A stretch of 64,000 nucleotides of DNA from DAIDKA01 sp036498905. GTDB taxonomy: Bacteria > Pseudomonadota > Gammaproteobacteria > Steroidobacterales > Steroidobacteraceae. The stretch lies in the NCBI GenBank assembly GCA_036498905.1, contig DASYER010000077.1, positions 38,793 to 102,792 of the forward strand, in the 5' to 3' direction. The notes below the pieces were generated by a model that saw only the letters and a program-made list of their open reading frames with translations, was not told the DNA's origin and did no database searches. A program made the translations under genes and the position numbers. Below are positions 1-10,122 of the stretch, piece by piece; positions within the stretch are counted from its first letter, which is position 1, and each line of letters opens with the position of its first letter.

Positions 1-63
1 TACATTTCCTTGCATCCAAACGTATGACATGCGTCATTCAATCAACACGAATGAAAGTGAATG

Positions 64-86
64 CAGCGGCCCGAACAGGGCCACTG
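64..86 (-). terminator. Hairpin downstream of the DsbC-fusion gene
   Basis: An inverted repeat with arms of about nine bases (64-72 and 78-86, one mismatch) and a five-base loop lies about 55 bases beyond the stop codon at 141. On the minus strand it is followed by a T/C-rich stretch but not a clean T-run. It may be a terminator; this rests on the fold alone. Confidence 0.4.
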
Positions 87-140
87 CACCGAACAAAGTT
101 TGGAATGAATCGTGGAAGCTGCCGGAGAACCCGGCTCGGA

Positions 141-3134
141 TCAGAAAGCCGGATGCGGCGCGGAAGCGGTGCGGGCCGGGGGCGCTTGGGATTCAGTTTC
201 GAGCAGGTGCTCAAACTGCTTGGCGGGCGGCAGACCTGCGGAGCGGCGGCCACTGGCAAAGAAAATGGTCGGCGTGCTGATGATGTGCAGCTTGTTTCCG
301 AGCGCCGCCAGAGTCTTCAGCGGATCATCCTTGCATTGCGCCGCCGGCACGGCAATCTGCTTCTGCATCCACTGCGTCCAGACGCTCTCGCGATCCTGCG
401 TACACCAGATCTGGTGTGCGAGTGCGGTGGCACCCGGGTGCACGTCCTCGAGGGGATAGAGGAACGTGTAGACCGTGATGTCATCGAGCTTGGAGATCTC
501 CTCGCGCTCCAGCTCCTGGCAGAACGGGCATTTCGGATCGGCAAACACCGCAAGCCGCCGCGTGCCTTTGCCGCGGACCGACTTGATCGCAAGATTGAAC
601 GGCAGGGAATCGAAATCGATCGCATTGAGCGTGGCCCAACGATCCATCGTCAGATCGCGACGTGTCTTGGTCTCCATCATCTGGCCGTTCAGGAGATGCT
701 CACCGGTCGCATCGACGTAGACAATGCCCTCCACCGTCGTCAGCTCATACAAACCCGGGACGGGGCTCTTGCTCAACTGCAGGATTTCAAGTTGCGGGAA
801 GCTTTGTTTCAACGCCGCGCGGACCTTTTCCAGCACGGCAGGGGGAGCCGGCGCCGGCGAGGGCGCCGCACTCGCACTCGTCGAGGCCGCGATTCCCGGG
901 GCCGAGGATGGCGCGCCGGCGCTCGCGGATTGGGTCCCCAAGCTCAGCACACCGAGGACACCGCAGCTCATGATGAGCATGAAGCGGCGGACAGTGCCGG
1001 CACCCACAGCAAAGCGGCGAGTCAGTAGGGCCGCCAGCAGGACGACCAGCGCATCCAATCCGACAGCACCGCCACCACCTCCGCCGCCGCTCGTGGTGAC
1101 CAGGCTGATGGTTATGCCGCCCATGCCGGTGCCACCCGCCCCGGTGCAGGTGAGCGTGAAGGTCGTATTCGCGGTGATTGCCGGGCTCGTGGCCTGTCCC
1201 ATCACGGCTTGGGTACCGGTGAACGCACCACTCCAGCCGCCCCCGGAGGCCGTGCAGCTGTTGGCATTGGTCGTGGTCCACAACAGATGAACCGTCCCTC
1301 CGGAGGTGACGCTTGCGGCATCGCTGGTAAGGGCGACAGTCGGCGCGGCGGGCGTCGGGCTGACATTGAGCGCGTACGTCCCGGCCTGATCCGTCCCGGT
1401 GGGTGTGGCGATGATGCTCAGATAATAGTTTCCGGCCGTCGTCACCGAAATCGCATTAAGGGTGCCCCCGCCGAAGATCTGGCCGACCACGGTGCCGCCA
1501 TGCGTGAGCACGCCGATCAACTGCGCGCCGGACTGCGAGAAGCTGGCCGGCCACGCCAGGTCCGCCAACGTGAACTGGTAGCTTCCAGAATTGGTGATAC
1601 TGATCTGGGTGGGCCTGAAGGCCGCCCCGACACCCTGGGGTTGATCGAACACCAGCTTGCCGGTGCTATCGGCGAGGCTCAGATCCATCAGGCTGCCGGC
1701 GCTGCTGCTGGATTGGGCGAAACCCAGCAGGGTGAGCGATGCGGATCCGGCCGCGAGGTTGGCCGTGATGGTACCGGCGCTGGAGCTCGGCGTTCCGACC
1801 AGCAGGCCGCCTTGAACCAGCGCGAATTGCGCGCTCGACAGAGCGACCGGAATCTGCAGATCCGTCAGGGTCGCGGTGTATGCGCCCGCGGCGGGCACGT
1901 CTGCCGTGAAACTGAACGGCACCAGGCTGCTGCTGCTCGTGGTCACGGCCTGTGCCGCACCACTCACGGCGACTGCGCTGGAATTGAGGATCTGGACCGC
2001 ATAGCTGCCGGCCCCCGGGGTGGCCGCCGCCTGCGCTGAGGCGTAGAGCTGGTAGGTATCCGCGGCACTGCTTCCTGAAGCCATGAATGATTGCGCACCC
2101 GAAGTCGTCAGGGTCGCTGCCACATTGCCCCGGCTGATGTCCACGGACGCCGCGGTGGCCTGCGACAGCGCGAGCGGGAAAGCGAGGTCATTGAGAGTGA
2201 GGCTGTACTGCGCGCCGGGGGTGAGCTGCACGGCACCGCCCAGTGCGATCGTGGTTCCCACCGGAACGGTCCACGAGAACGCCGGCGCTCCGCCGCCGCT
2301 GACAGCCGGCAGGACACTGGCGCTGAACAGACCACCACTGGCCTGGGAGGCGGCCAGGCCCAGCGCGAACATCTGATAGGTGCCCGTTTGCAGTGTGGCC
2401 GTGGTGGTCAGATTGCCGCCGGTATCCGGAAGCAGCGCGATTACTGATCCGTTCAACAGCACCAGCATCTGCGGCGGGGTCTGTAACGCCTGCGGCAGGT
2501 GCAGATCGGTCACTGAGATCTGGTAGGCGCCCGCCGTGGTCACCGTGAATGTCTGCTGCAGAACGCCTTCCGCTGTGGCGGGTGGCGCACCGGCGGGTCC
2601 GATACTGTCAGACCATGACTGCAGGGGCGCACCAGACTGTGTGGCACTGACGGTGAGGCCAATCGGCCCCGGTCCATGGCCACTGGCGGGAGCACCGACA
2701 ATGTGGAAACGGTAGACACCGGCGGTCGTCGCGGTGAATGAGGCCACGCCAACCCCATTGGTCGACACCGCGTTGGCGCCCTCCACCACCAGCTGCACGC
2801 CGGCGGCAACCGGGCTCGACCCAAAGATCGGCGTGACATTGACCAGAGCATCATTGGCCGTAATCGCCATTTTGAGCGTGGCCAGGGGTTGCGGGACGTT
2901 GAACTGCGTGCCCAGATCCGTCAGCGTGACGTAGTAGGTGGTGCCGGCCGTGGCCGTGAAGTCGTGTTCCACCGGCACACTGGCAGCGGCTGTCGCGACC
3001 GTGCGAACATCATCGCAGGGGATCTGCGCGCATTGCGCCACGCCCTGGGCCCGCGCCGACGTCGCAGCAAGGCTCAGCAGCAGGATCGCGACACCCAGAC
3101 TGCACCCGGACAGGCAAGGAAGTGTTGCTTTCAT
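141..3134 (-). CDS. Secreted repeat protein with GlyGly-CTERM-like anchor, fused in frame to a DsbC-like disulfide isomerase
   Basis: A 997-residue product. It starts with a Sec signal peptide ending near ATSARA. About 650 residues of repeated beta-rich segments of roughly 115-125 residues follow, each carrying a Y.(F/L)(S/T)(L/V)(T/A)DL-type motif. Then come a poly-Gly stretch, a hydrophobic segment and RR near residues 680-710, the layout of a GlyGly-CTERM sorting tail. Instead of stopping, the frame continues at about residue 719 into a second signal-like segment, an Ala/Pro/Ser linker, a DsbC N-terminal domain, and a thioredoxin fold with CPFC at about 869-872. DsbC/G proteins rearrange disulfides in the periplasm. 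With two membrane segments separated by a basic loop, both halves could face the periplasm. No convincing ribosome binding site precedes the internal ATG at residue 719, so either a true fusion or two merged genes is possible. Confidence 0.75.
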   Translation of the reverse strand: MKATLPCLSGCSLGVAILLLSLAATSARAQGVAQCAQIPCDDVRTVATAAASVPVEHDFTATAGTTYYVTLTDLGTQFNVPQPLATLKMAITANDALVNVTPIFGSSPVAAGVQLVVEGANAVSTNGVGVASFTATTAGVYRFHIVGAPASGHGPGPIGLTVSATQSGAPLQSWSDSIGPAGAPPATAEGVLQQTFTVTTAGAYQISVTDLHLPQALQTPPQMLVLLNGSVIALLPDTGGNLTTTATLQTGTYQMFALGLAASQASGGLFSASVLPAVSGGGAPAFSWTVPVGTTIALGGAVQLTPGAQYSLTLNDLAFPLALSQATAASVDISRGNVAATLTTSGAQSFMASGSSAADTYQLYASAQAAATPGAGSYAVQILNSSAVAVSGAAQAVTTSSSSLVPFSFTADVPAAGAYTATLTDLQIPVALSSAQFALVQGGLLVGTPSSSAGTITANLAAGSASLTLLGFAQSSSSAGSLMDLSLADSTGKLVFDQPQGVGAAFRPTQISITNSGSYQFTLADLAWPASFSQSGAQLIGVLTHGGTVVGQIFGGGTLNAISVTTAGNYYLSIIATPTGTDQAGTYALNVSPTPAAPTVALTSDAASVTSGGTVHLLWTTTNANSCTASGGGWSGAFTGTQAVMGQATSPAITANTTFTLTCTGAGGTGMGGITISLVTTSGGGGGGGAVGLDALVVLLAALLTRRFAVGAGTVRRFMLIMSCGVLGVLSLGTQSASAGAPSSAPGIAASTSASAAPSPAPAPPAVLEKVRAALKQSFPQLEILQLSKSPVPGLYELTTVEGIVYVDATGEHLLNGQMMETKTRRDLTMDRWATLNAIDFDSLPFNLAIKSVRGKGTRRLAVFADPKCPFCQELEREEISKLDDITVYTFLYPLEDVHPGATALAHQIWCTQDRESVWTQWMQKQIAVPAAQCKDDPLKTLAALGNKLHIISTPTIFFASGRRSAGLPPAKQFEHLLETESQAPPARTASAPHPAF

Positions 3135-3198
3135 ATCATCCTCGTCGGCCGAGCATTCCTGCGCGTGCCAGAGACTATTGTTTTTTGACTGGACCGGT

Positions 3199-5610
3199 TC
3201 AGCTCGCCTGGCTCTTCAAGGAGGCGAGGGCCGCACGGGCGTCCTCATCACCGAAGAACCGCGAAGATCCTGCGAGCGCTGATTCGAGATCGGTGCGTGC
3301 GCGATCCGTCTGCCCGCTGCGCAGCTCCGCCATCCCGAGGTGGTAATGAACCTCATGGGACTGAGGCATCAGCGCCGCCGCGCGCTGCAGTACCGGCAAT
3401 GCCTGAGTGAACTCACCGCGCTTGAACTGGACCCAACCGGCGGTGTCGAGCAGATCCGCGTTGGTGGCACTCGCAAACCCCGCCGTCAGCACCTGTGCCC
3501 GGTCCAGACTTGCCTTGTCGGTGTGATAGCTGACCAGCAGCATCGCGAGATTGTTCGCCGCCACCTGCGACTTGGGATCCTGGCTGACCCAGGAGTCGTA
3601 GAGCTTCTGCGCCTCATCGACCTTGCCGACGCGCTGATACAGCGCACCCAGCTCCGCGAGTAACGCGCTTTCGGTGGGCGCGACTTTCAGCCCGTTCTGA
3701 TACGCCTCGATTGCGCCGGTCATGTCATCGGTACCCACCCTCGCAATTGCCAGATTGCGATAGGGCATCCACCAGCGTGGCTGATTGCTGATCGCGACAC
3801 CGAGGATCTGCTGCGCTGGCTTGTATTGCTTTTGCTGCAGGTACACTTCCCCGAGCAGGTTCGGAATCAGCGCGCCCTTCGGATCGGCACCCAACAGGCC
3901 CTGGAGGCGGCTTACTGCCTTGGCGGCCTGGCCGCGCTGCGCCTGCAGCAGCACCAGCTGTGACAGTACATCGTAAGCACGCGGCTGCACGCTCAGGGCC
4001 TTCTCCAGCAAGGCCTGCGCATCATCCAGCCGGTTGTCGGCACGCGCAACGGTGGCCGAAAGCAGGTACGGCGCGGCGCCATCAGGCTTCGCCTGCCGAT
4101 AGGCCTCCGCGGCCTTGCCGGCTGCCACGAGATTCTTCTGCGCGAGGTACGCGCGCACCACGGCCTCGTTCAGCACATTGTCAGTGGGCGCCGCCTTGAT
4201 TCCATCCTCCAACACCGTGAAGGCCGAATCCTGGTGTTGCAGATTGAAGAGCAACTCGGCGAGTGCCACCCGCACGCTGGCGTCGGCCGGCGCGGCACTC
4301 ATGGCCGTGCGCAACGGCTCCTCGGCCAGCGCCATCTCTCCGTGAGAAATCAGCGCCTGGGCCAGCAGCCGATTGATAGGCACGCTGCGCGGCTGATCAC
4401 GCAGCAGAGCGCGGAAGTCGGCGATTGCGCTGGTGCTGTCGCCATGCTCCAGCGCCAGCTGACCGCGGATGCCCAGCGCGTCATTGTCACGGGGACTGAC
4501 CTTCAGCACTTCGGCGAGATACCGCTGGGCGTCCGGTTCGTGCTTTTGTTGGACGGCAATGGCGGCCAGGCGATCGCGGGCGACCAGTCCGTTGGCTTCG
4601 GTTCCAGCGCTCTTCACGATATCGGCGTATACGAGCACCGCTTTATCGGCCTCGCCGAATGATTGCAGCAGCGTGCCCAATGCCAAACGCAGGGTATAGT
4701 CGTCGGAATCCGCCGAGATGTACTGCCGCAGCACTTTCTCGCCGGCATCATGCGAGCGCTGCTGCACCAGGAATTGCACGCGCAGCAGTTTCGCTTCATC
4801 GCTGCGGGGCAGCGCTTTTACGGCATCCTCCAGGACCTTCTGCGCTTCGTCGAGTTGTTTGGCGCGCGTCAGGAATACCGCCAGCTGAGTTCGGTAATTG
4901 AGTTGCTGGGGCTTCAGTTTCACCAGTGTGCGCAGCTGACCCTCGATCAATTGCGGCTGTTTGGACGCCTCGTACAGGCTGATCAGTACCTGATGAAAGC
5001 CGACTACTTTGGGTTGTGCCGTCGCGGCGTTGCTCACCAGTTTGATCGCATCCGGCAGGTCGCCGTCCTGGCTGTACAGTCCGGCACGCAGATCGATGGC
5101 GTCCTCATTTTTCGGATCGATCGCCAGCGCGCGGTTCGCGTCGGCGCGGGCTCCCGCCGCGTCCTTCAGATTCGACCTGGCGGCGGAGCGAATCGCCAGC
5201 AGCGAGGCATCGTCGGGCTTGGCGACCAATGCCGGCTTGATGATTTCCAGCCCCTGCTTGGGATCACCGACCGACACCAGCAGACGTCCCAGCACCGTGC
5301 GCGCCTCGACATCATCAGGATGATCATCGACGACGGAGTGCAGCAGGCCATAGGCGCCGCGCACCTGCCCCATCTTCTCGGCCGTTTGCGCGGCCATCAC
5401 GCGCGCATGGGCATCCTTCGGATCGATCTGCATGGCGTTGCGGAATTCAACGCTGGCCTTGGCGAAGTCATCGTTCTGGAAGTAGTCCCGGCCGCGCTTC
5501 ATGTGACTGGCCAGACGCGATTTTGCGCCGCCGCAGCCGCTGATCAGCATGGCGACCGTCACGACTGACACCAGTGCCACCGCTCGTAGGGTCTGCATCG
5601 CCGACATCAC
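3199..5610 (-). CDS. TPR-repeat lipoprotein
   Basis: An 803-residue protein with a signal peptide and lipobox ISGC near residue 26, so it is probably a lipid-anchored periplasmic or outer-membrane protein. The rest is a long array of tetratricopeptide repeats with regular A..L/Y..A(L)..DP patterns. Length and layout resemble the PrsT TPR lipoproteins of PEP-CTERM/exosortase exopolysaccharide loci. No exosortase is visible here, so that link is only a suggestion. It sits 72 bases downstream of a WecA/MraY-like transferase in the same direction, consistent with an envelope or polysaccharide role as a scaffold. Confidence 0.8.
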   Translation of the reverse strand: MMSAMQTLRAVALVSVVTVAMLISGCGGAKSRLASHMKRGRDYFQNDDFAKASVEFRNAMQIDPKDAHARVMAAQTAEKMGQVRGAYGLLHSVVDDHPDDVEARTVLGRLLVSVGDPKQGLEIIKPALVAKPDDASLLAIRSAARSNLKDAAGARADANRALAIDPKNEDAIDLRAGLYSQDGDLPDAIKLVSNAATAQPKVVGFHQVLISLYEASKQPQLIEGQLRTLVKLKPQQLNYRTQLAVFLTRAKQLDEAQKVLEDAVKALPRSDEAKLLRVQFLVQQRSHDAGEKVLRQYISADSDDYTLRLALGTLLQSFGEADKAVLVYADIVKSAGTEANGLVARDRLAAIAVQQKHEPDAQRYLAEVLKVSPRDNDALGIRGQLALEHGDSTSAIADFRALLRDQPRSVPINRLLAQALISHGEMALAEEPLRTAMSAAPADASVRVALAELLFNLQHQDSAFTVLEDGIKAAPTDNVLNEAVVRAYLAQKNLVAAGKAAEAYRQAKPDGAAPYLLSATVARADNRLDDAQALLEKALSVQPRAYDVLSQLVLLQAQRGQAAKAVSRLQGLLGADPKGALIPNLLGEVYLQQKQYKPAQQILGVAISNQPRWWMPYRNLAIARVGTDDMTGAIEAYQNGLKVAPTESALLAELGALYQRVGKVDEAQKLYDSWVSQDPKSQVAANNLAMLLVSYHTDKASLDRAQVLTAGFASATNADLLDTAGWVQFKRGEFTQALPVLQRAAALMPQSHEVHYHLGMAELRSGQTDRARTDLESALAGSSRFFGDEDARAALASLKSQAS

Positions 5611-5682
5611 CGGACTCGCGAATCAAATGGGGGAGTCGGACTGTAGGCAAGATGCGTGACGAAGGCATGACAGCGTTATTCC

Positions 5683-7317
5683 TCACGCTGAAGCTCCGAG
5701 AAAGGCGCGGCCCGCGATGACCACGAGCATGAGTCCCAGAATAAGGCGCGGCATCAATCGCTTCAAATCAAATGTCAGCAGCATTTCAACGACATAGAGC
5801 AGGATCACCGACTTCGCGATGCCCTGCGGCAGGTTCGGTGGTAATTGCAGTGAGCCGGGCAGGTTCGGCAGCACCAGCGCAACGAATACGACAATCAAAT
5901 CCAGCGTGGTCACGACAAAGCGGCGCGTGGGCGAAAACCAGAAACGTGTCAGCGCTGCCGCACCGGTGATGCCGATCAGCGTCCACGATGCGGTAGCCAG
6001 CGCTTCGGTGCGGCCGGAGGCGGTCTGGTCCAGGTACACGAGCAGCACCACACTGACATAGGCCGCGGTTCGCTCGAACCAGCGCAATGACTCCTGGGCC
6101 TTCGAGGCGCTCAGCAACAGCAGCACCGCCAGCATGCCGAGACTGAGCACGCCTAAGTCCTTGCCCACATGCGATGCGAGCAGCAGTACGCTCACCGCAT
6201 AGACGACCAGGCAGGCCAGCATGACACCCAGGGCAATGGCCGGCAGACGCGCGGTGCTCGGCAAAAATGCCAGAGGAGTACGAATCACTCCCTTGGGATC
6301 CATGCGGTGCAGATGCCAGCCGCCAATTCTGGCCGCATTGAGCAGTCCCAGGACCACCGCCGCGAACGCACAGAACGCCGCGACCACGGCAAGGTCGGCC
6401 TCGAAACGCATGAAGTAGGCGAGCAGCACCAGCCCGACCTGCAGCAGGTAGACGATGGCGACGGCCTCGCGATGCGCAAAGCCGATGGCGAGCAGGCGGT
6501 GGTGCAGATGATTTTTGTCGGCGGCAAACGGGGACTTTCCGGAGAGGATGCGCGTACTCATCACGGTAAGCGTGTCGAGGATGGGCAGGCCCAACAGCAG
6601 GATCGGCAGCGCGGCGCTCAGATCACTTTCGACGCCCTGGGTGGCCAGCAGTGACAGCGCCCCCACCGAAAATCCGAGTACCTGGCTGCCGCTGTCACCC
6701 ATGAAAATCCGCGCCGGGTGGGTGTTGAAACGCAAGAATCCGAGTACCGCGCCGGCCTCGATCAGGCACAGCGCAATCACCGCCGAGTGCCCGCTGGCCA
6801 CGGCGAACAGCGCCACGGCGCACAGGCACAGCAGCACCAGGCCACCCGCCAGGCCATCCAGGCCGTCGGTGAGGTTCACTGCATTCGTAACACCGATCAG
6901 GAAGACAAACGTAATACAGCCGGTGATGAGACCCGGCGGCAGGGTGCGCCCGTCGATCATGACGTGCCCGATATGAACCCCGCCCACGGTCATGCACACG
7001 GCGACGGCCAGCACCTGCCCGAGCAGCTTGGTGCGATAGCCCAGCTCGACTCGGTCGTCCCACAGGCCGAAGCCCAGCAGGATCAGGATGCCGAGCAGCA
7101 CGCCGCGAATCGGCTCGGTGAGGGGGACCGTCACCAGCACCGGAACCAGGATGCCGATGGCCATGGCCAGGCCGCCCACGCGCGGTACCGGCACCGAATG
7201 AACCTTGCGCGGCCCCGGCTTATCGGTCAGCCCGACGGACGGTGCCCAGCGGCTGAGTAGTGGAATGAGCGCCGCCGTGGTGGACAGAGCCACCACGAAA
7301 GCCAGGAAAAGTTGCAC
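5683..7317 (-). CDS. Polyprenyl-phosphate sugar-1-phosphate transferase (MraY/WecA family)
   Basis: A 544-residue polytopic membrane protein. Family motifs: KPGPRKVHSVPVPRVGG near residue 33, the acidic DD in LLGFGLWDDR, NAVNLTDGLDGLAGG near 145, MGDSGSQ near 207 and the HLHHRL loop near 270. These enzymes transfer a UDP-sugar phosphate to undecaprenyl phosphate, starting glycan synthesis at the inner face of the cytoplasmic membrane. The protein is about 180 residues longer than WecA; the extra C-terminal half holds further membrane helices. The neighbouring TPR lipoprotein suggests exopolysaccharide or O-antigen-type synthesis rather than peptidoglycan, since no mur genes are near. Confidence 0.88.
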   Translation of the reverse strand: MQLFLAFVVALSTTAALIPLLSRWAPSVGLTDKPGPRKVHSVPVPRVGGLAMAIGILVPVLVTVPLTEPIRGVLLGILILLGFGLWDDRVELGYRTKLLGQVLAVAVCMTVGGVHIGHVMIDGRTLPPGLITGCITFVFLIGVTNAVNLTDGLDGLAGGLVLLCLCAVALFAVASGHSAVIALCLIEAGAVLGFLRFNTHPARIFMGDSGSQVLGFSVGALSLLATQGVESDLSAALPILLLGLPILDTLTVMSTRILSGKSPFAADKNHLHHRLLAIGFAHREAVAIVYLLQVGLVLLAYFMRFEADLAVVAAFCAFAAVVLGLLNAARIGGWHLHRMDPKGVIRTPLAFLPSTARLPAIALGVMLACLVVYAVSVLLLASHVGKDLGVLSLGMLAVLLLLSASKAQESLRWFERTAAYVSVVLLVYLDQTASGRTEALATASWTLIGITGAAALTRFWFSPTRRFVVTTLDLIVVFVALVLPNLPGSLQLPPNLPQGIAKSVILLYVVEMLLTFDLKRLMPRLILGLMLVVIAGRAFLGASA

Positions 7318-7368
7318 ACGATCCCCTGTGGTTTGGCGACACAGTAGGGGACGGTTGCGACAATTTGG

Positions 7369-8313
7369 TTACCGACCGCCGTGCGGCTCCCTCCCCCACG
7401 GCGAGGGCATGTTGTACGGCACGCTCGTGAAGACGGCTTCGACCTGCTGGATCCTGCCGCCGCGGATCTTGAAGGTCTCGAGCAGGCAGTAGCTGTGGGG
7501 ATGACGGAAGATCTTGGAGGTGGCGGTGCGACCGTCGCTGAGCTTGTAATCACCGACCCGGCCTTCGTGATCGATGAAGCCTGCCGCCATGACCAGGCCG
7601 CGCTCGCGGTCAACGACGAGGAAGCGCCGGCCGCGCAAACGATCATCGAACTTGTACCAGCCGAGTTCAAACTGCTGCCCGCATCCCAGGTGGGTGATGT
7701 CGCCCCAGGTGTCATCCTTGCGGTTCGTGGTCTGGAAGCCGTCCTCGCGCCGATTGCAATCAGCCGTGAAGGCCGTGTGCATCGTCCCGTCATTGCGCTG
7801 GATCGTTTCGAAGTAGCCATTGGCGATCGCGATCATGCGCTCGCGGCTGCTGCGCTCGGCGACCGGCACGATCTCGTTGAGCACCGGCAACGGATGCAGA
7901 TCGGCCGTGACGAACGGCACGCCAGCCTCCTGTGGCCGTGCCACGATGGTCTCGGCTTCGGTGATCGCGCCGCCACGCACCGTCAGTCGCACCGCGAATG
8001 GCGCGGCGGTGTCGGTTTCGCGCAGGACACCATAGAAGGCGACCGTGCCGGACTGCGGATCGGCGAAGCGCAGATCGTAGTCGCCCAGGGATGTGATCGT
8101 GCCCCACAGACCATCGCCGGGCCGCAGCATCACGTTGTTCTCGCTGGTGCGCGCCTGCGGGGCAAAACCCGCCTGGCCGGCATCGCGCGCTTTCAGCGCA
8201 ACGAGGTATCTGTCCAGGACCTGGTACAGGCAGTGCCGGTCGCAGCCCGGTGCGGCCGTCGCGATTCCGGCGATCAGCAGCCACCCGCTCAGGGCAATCA
8301 CAATTCGATTCAT
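7369..8313 (-). CDS. Secreted protein of unknown function (DUF8021-like)
   Basis: A 314-residue protein with a clear signal peptide ending near GIATAA. Four Cys sit in the mature part, including a C..HC pair at the N terminus (GCDRHCL) and another pair near CNRREDG and HLGCGQQ. Two SnoaL-like halves may be present: one after the LDRYLVALKARD helix and one after SRERMIAIANGYFETIQ. This layout recalls the DUF8021 family of secreted proteins, assigned from memory. No catalytic role can be read from the sequence. It ends 15 bases upstream of the ClC channel start region and shares its direction. Confidence 0.7.
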   Translation of the reverse strand: MNRIVIALSGWLLIAGIATAAPGCDRHCLYQVLDRYLVALKARDAGQAGFAPQARTSENNVMLRPGDGLWGTITSLGDYDLRFADPQSGTVAFYGVLRETDTAAPFAVRLTVRGGAITEAETIVARPQEAGVPFVTADLHPLPVLNEIVPVAERSSRERMIAIANGYFETIQRNDGTMHTAFTADCNRREDGFQTTNRKDDTWGDITHLGCGQQFELGWYKFDDRLRGRRFLVVDRERGLVMAAGFIDHEGRVGDYKLSDGRTATSKIFRHPHSYCLLETFKIRGGRIQQVEAVFTSVPYNMPSPWGREPHGGR

Positions 8314-8328
8314 TATCGGTCTCCTTGA

Positions 8329-10098
8329 CTACGCCGCTGCCGCCGGGCCGGGCTCCGGCACCATCCGATCCTGCATGGCCAGCAGCACATCCTGGCGGGA
8401 TATCTCGCCCAGCAGGTTATTTCGCCACTCGCCGCCGGTCACGGGCAGCACATTCGCCCGGGCACGCAGGAATACATCGAGCGCGGCGCCGAGGGACATG
8501 TCCTGGGTCAGGACCAGCGTGGCCGGCCGAGTGACGCCTGCGACCAGGGTCGCTCCGTCCACCTTGTTGGCACGAAACGCCGCCAGCAGCTCGCGCAAAT
8601 CCAGCCAGCCCACCAGCTCGTCGCCGTTCGTGACGTACGCTCGCTCCAGGGGACGACGCGGCAGATCTTCGAACATCTTCTTCAATGTCGTGCCCTGCGA
8701 AACCACCGCGCCGGCCGGCTTGATCAGCGCCGCCACCGTGTTCAACTGATAGTCGCTCGCTTGGGTGCGACCCTGCAGCGCCGCATGATAGATGGACTCA
8801 CCGCGGCGATACACCTTGGCGGTGTAGTGCGCGGTCACGCAGGCCAGCATCAGCGGCAGGACCATGTCGTAGTCCAGCGTCATTTCAAAGAGCATGAGAA
8901 TGGAGGTCAGGGGTGCGTGAGTCGTCGCCGCCAGGAACCCGCCCATGCCAACCAGGGCGTACGCCGCCGGGACGGAAGTGACGCCCGGCAGCAAGGCGTG
9001 CACGACGCCGCCGAACAGGGCGCCGATGGCGCACCCCAGGAACAGTGTGGGAGTGAAGACACCGCCGACGGCACCCGAACCGACCGTCGCGACGGTTGCC
9101 AGCAGTTTCGCGACCAGCACCGCCAGCAGTGCCCAGCCGACCAGATGGGCATTGAGAATGGTGCCGACCGCGCCGAAACCATTGCCCCATACCTGCGGCA
9201 CGCCGATTGAAATGACGCCGACCAGCAGGCCTCCGAGGCCCAGCTGCCACGGCAGCGGCAGCTTCAGGCGCACGAACCGCGACTTGGCGAAGTCCAGCGA
9301 TGCCAGAAACGGCGGGGCCAGATGTCCGAGCACCACGCCCAGCAACACGTAGAAGATCAGTTCCCAGTTCGAGGCGAACTGCACCTTGGGAACATCGTAG
9401 ACCGGCGCGTAGCCGAAAAAGCGGTGCACGGTCGCACTCGCGACCACCGAGGAAACGACCAGAGGCCCGAAGCTCTCCATCGCCGTGCCGCCGAGGATGA
9501 TCTCCGACACGAACAGCGCACCGGAGATGGGGGCGTTGTAGGCCGCCGCGATACCGGCCGCACCACCGCAGGCCACCATCAGTCGCAGGCGCGGAATCGG
9601 CGCGCGCCCGAAGCGGCCGATGCGCGATCCGAGCATCGCGGCCAGCTGCACCATCGGGCCTTCACGGCCGATGGAGCCGCCGGAAGAAATCGTCAGCAGC
9701 GAGGACAGGCTGTTCACGAGCGTCGCGCGCACACTGATGTTGCCGTCCCCGACACGCACGGCCTCCATGTAGTCGACGGCGCGGGGCGAAGCCAGCACCC
9801 GGCCGGCGCAGCGCAAAATGAAGCCTGCGAGCACCGCGCCGCAAAACGGCAGCAGCACCCGATGCCACCACACCATGCCCGATGCGGCTCGTTCGAGACT
9901 GTTGGCCTGTCCGGTGAACAGCAGTTCGAGCAGCCGCAGCCCCTCGCGGAAGGCGACGCTGGCCAGCGCGCCGCACACCCCGACGAGGGCGGCCCAGAAC
10001 ACGATGCTGGCGAGGTCCTCGTGGCCGAGCAGCACCAGACGCAGCCGCGTCAGCACGGAAAGGGGAACGCGGGCGAGCTGTCTGACCTCGGAAACCAA
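8329..10098 (-). CDS. ClC-family chloride channel/transporter with C-terminal CBS pair
   Basis: A 589-residue membrane protein. Selectivity-filter motifs are visible: GSIGREGPMV at about 141-150 (with the gating glutamate of GREGP) and GVFTPTLFLG at about 347-356. Two CBS domains follow at roughly 455-520 and 525-580; these usually bind adenine nucleotides and regulate transport. The role is anion movement (channel or Cl-/H+ exchange) across the inner membrane. Retention of the gating Glu favours an ion-coupled or gated mechanism. The start used gives a short cytoplasmic N-terminus typical of the family. Confidence 0.92.
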   Translation of the reverse strand: MVSEVRQLARVPLSVLTRLRLVLLGHEDLASIVFWAALVGVCGALASVAFREGLRLLELLFTGQANSLERAASGMVWWHRVLLPFCGAVLAGFILRCAGRVLASPRAVDYMEAVRVGDGNISVRATLVNSLSSLLTISSGGSIGREGPMVQLAAMLGSRIGRFGRAPIPRLRLMVACGGAAGIAAAYNAPISGALFVSEIILGGTAMESFGPLVVSSVVASATVHRFFGYAPVYDVPKVQFASNWELIFYVLLGVVLGHLAPPFLASLDFAKSRFVRLKLPLPWQLGLGGLLVGVISIGVPQVWGNGFGAVGTILNAHLVGWALLAVLVAKLLATVATVGSGAVGGVFTPTLFLGCAIGALFGGVVHALLPGVTSVPAAYALVGMGGFLAATTHAPLTSILMLFEMTLDYDMVLPLMLACVTAHYTAKVYRRGESIYHAALQGRTQASDYQLNTVAALIKPAGAVVSQGTTLKKMFEDLPRRPLERAYVTNGDELVGWLDLRELLAAFRANKVDGATLVAGVTRPATLVLTQDMSLGAALDVFLRARANVLPVTGGEWRNNLLGEISRQDVLLAMQDRMVPEPGPAAAA

Positions 10099-10122
10099 CG
10101 CCGCGGACGCCGTCGCGGGCGC

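Noticed and set aside
24..2447. Several long plus-strand frames opposite the DsbC-fusion gene
   Set aside because: Composition is Arg/His/Gly-rich antisense of a Gly/Ala/Thr-rich protein, with no domain motifs; typical shadow frames of high-GC coding DNA.
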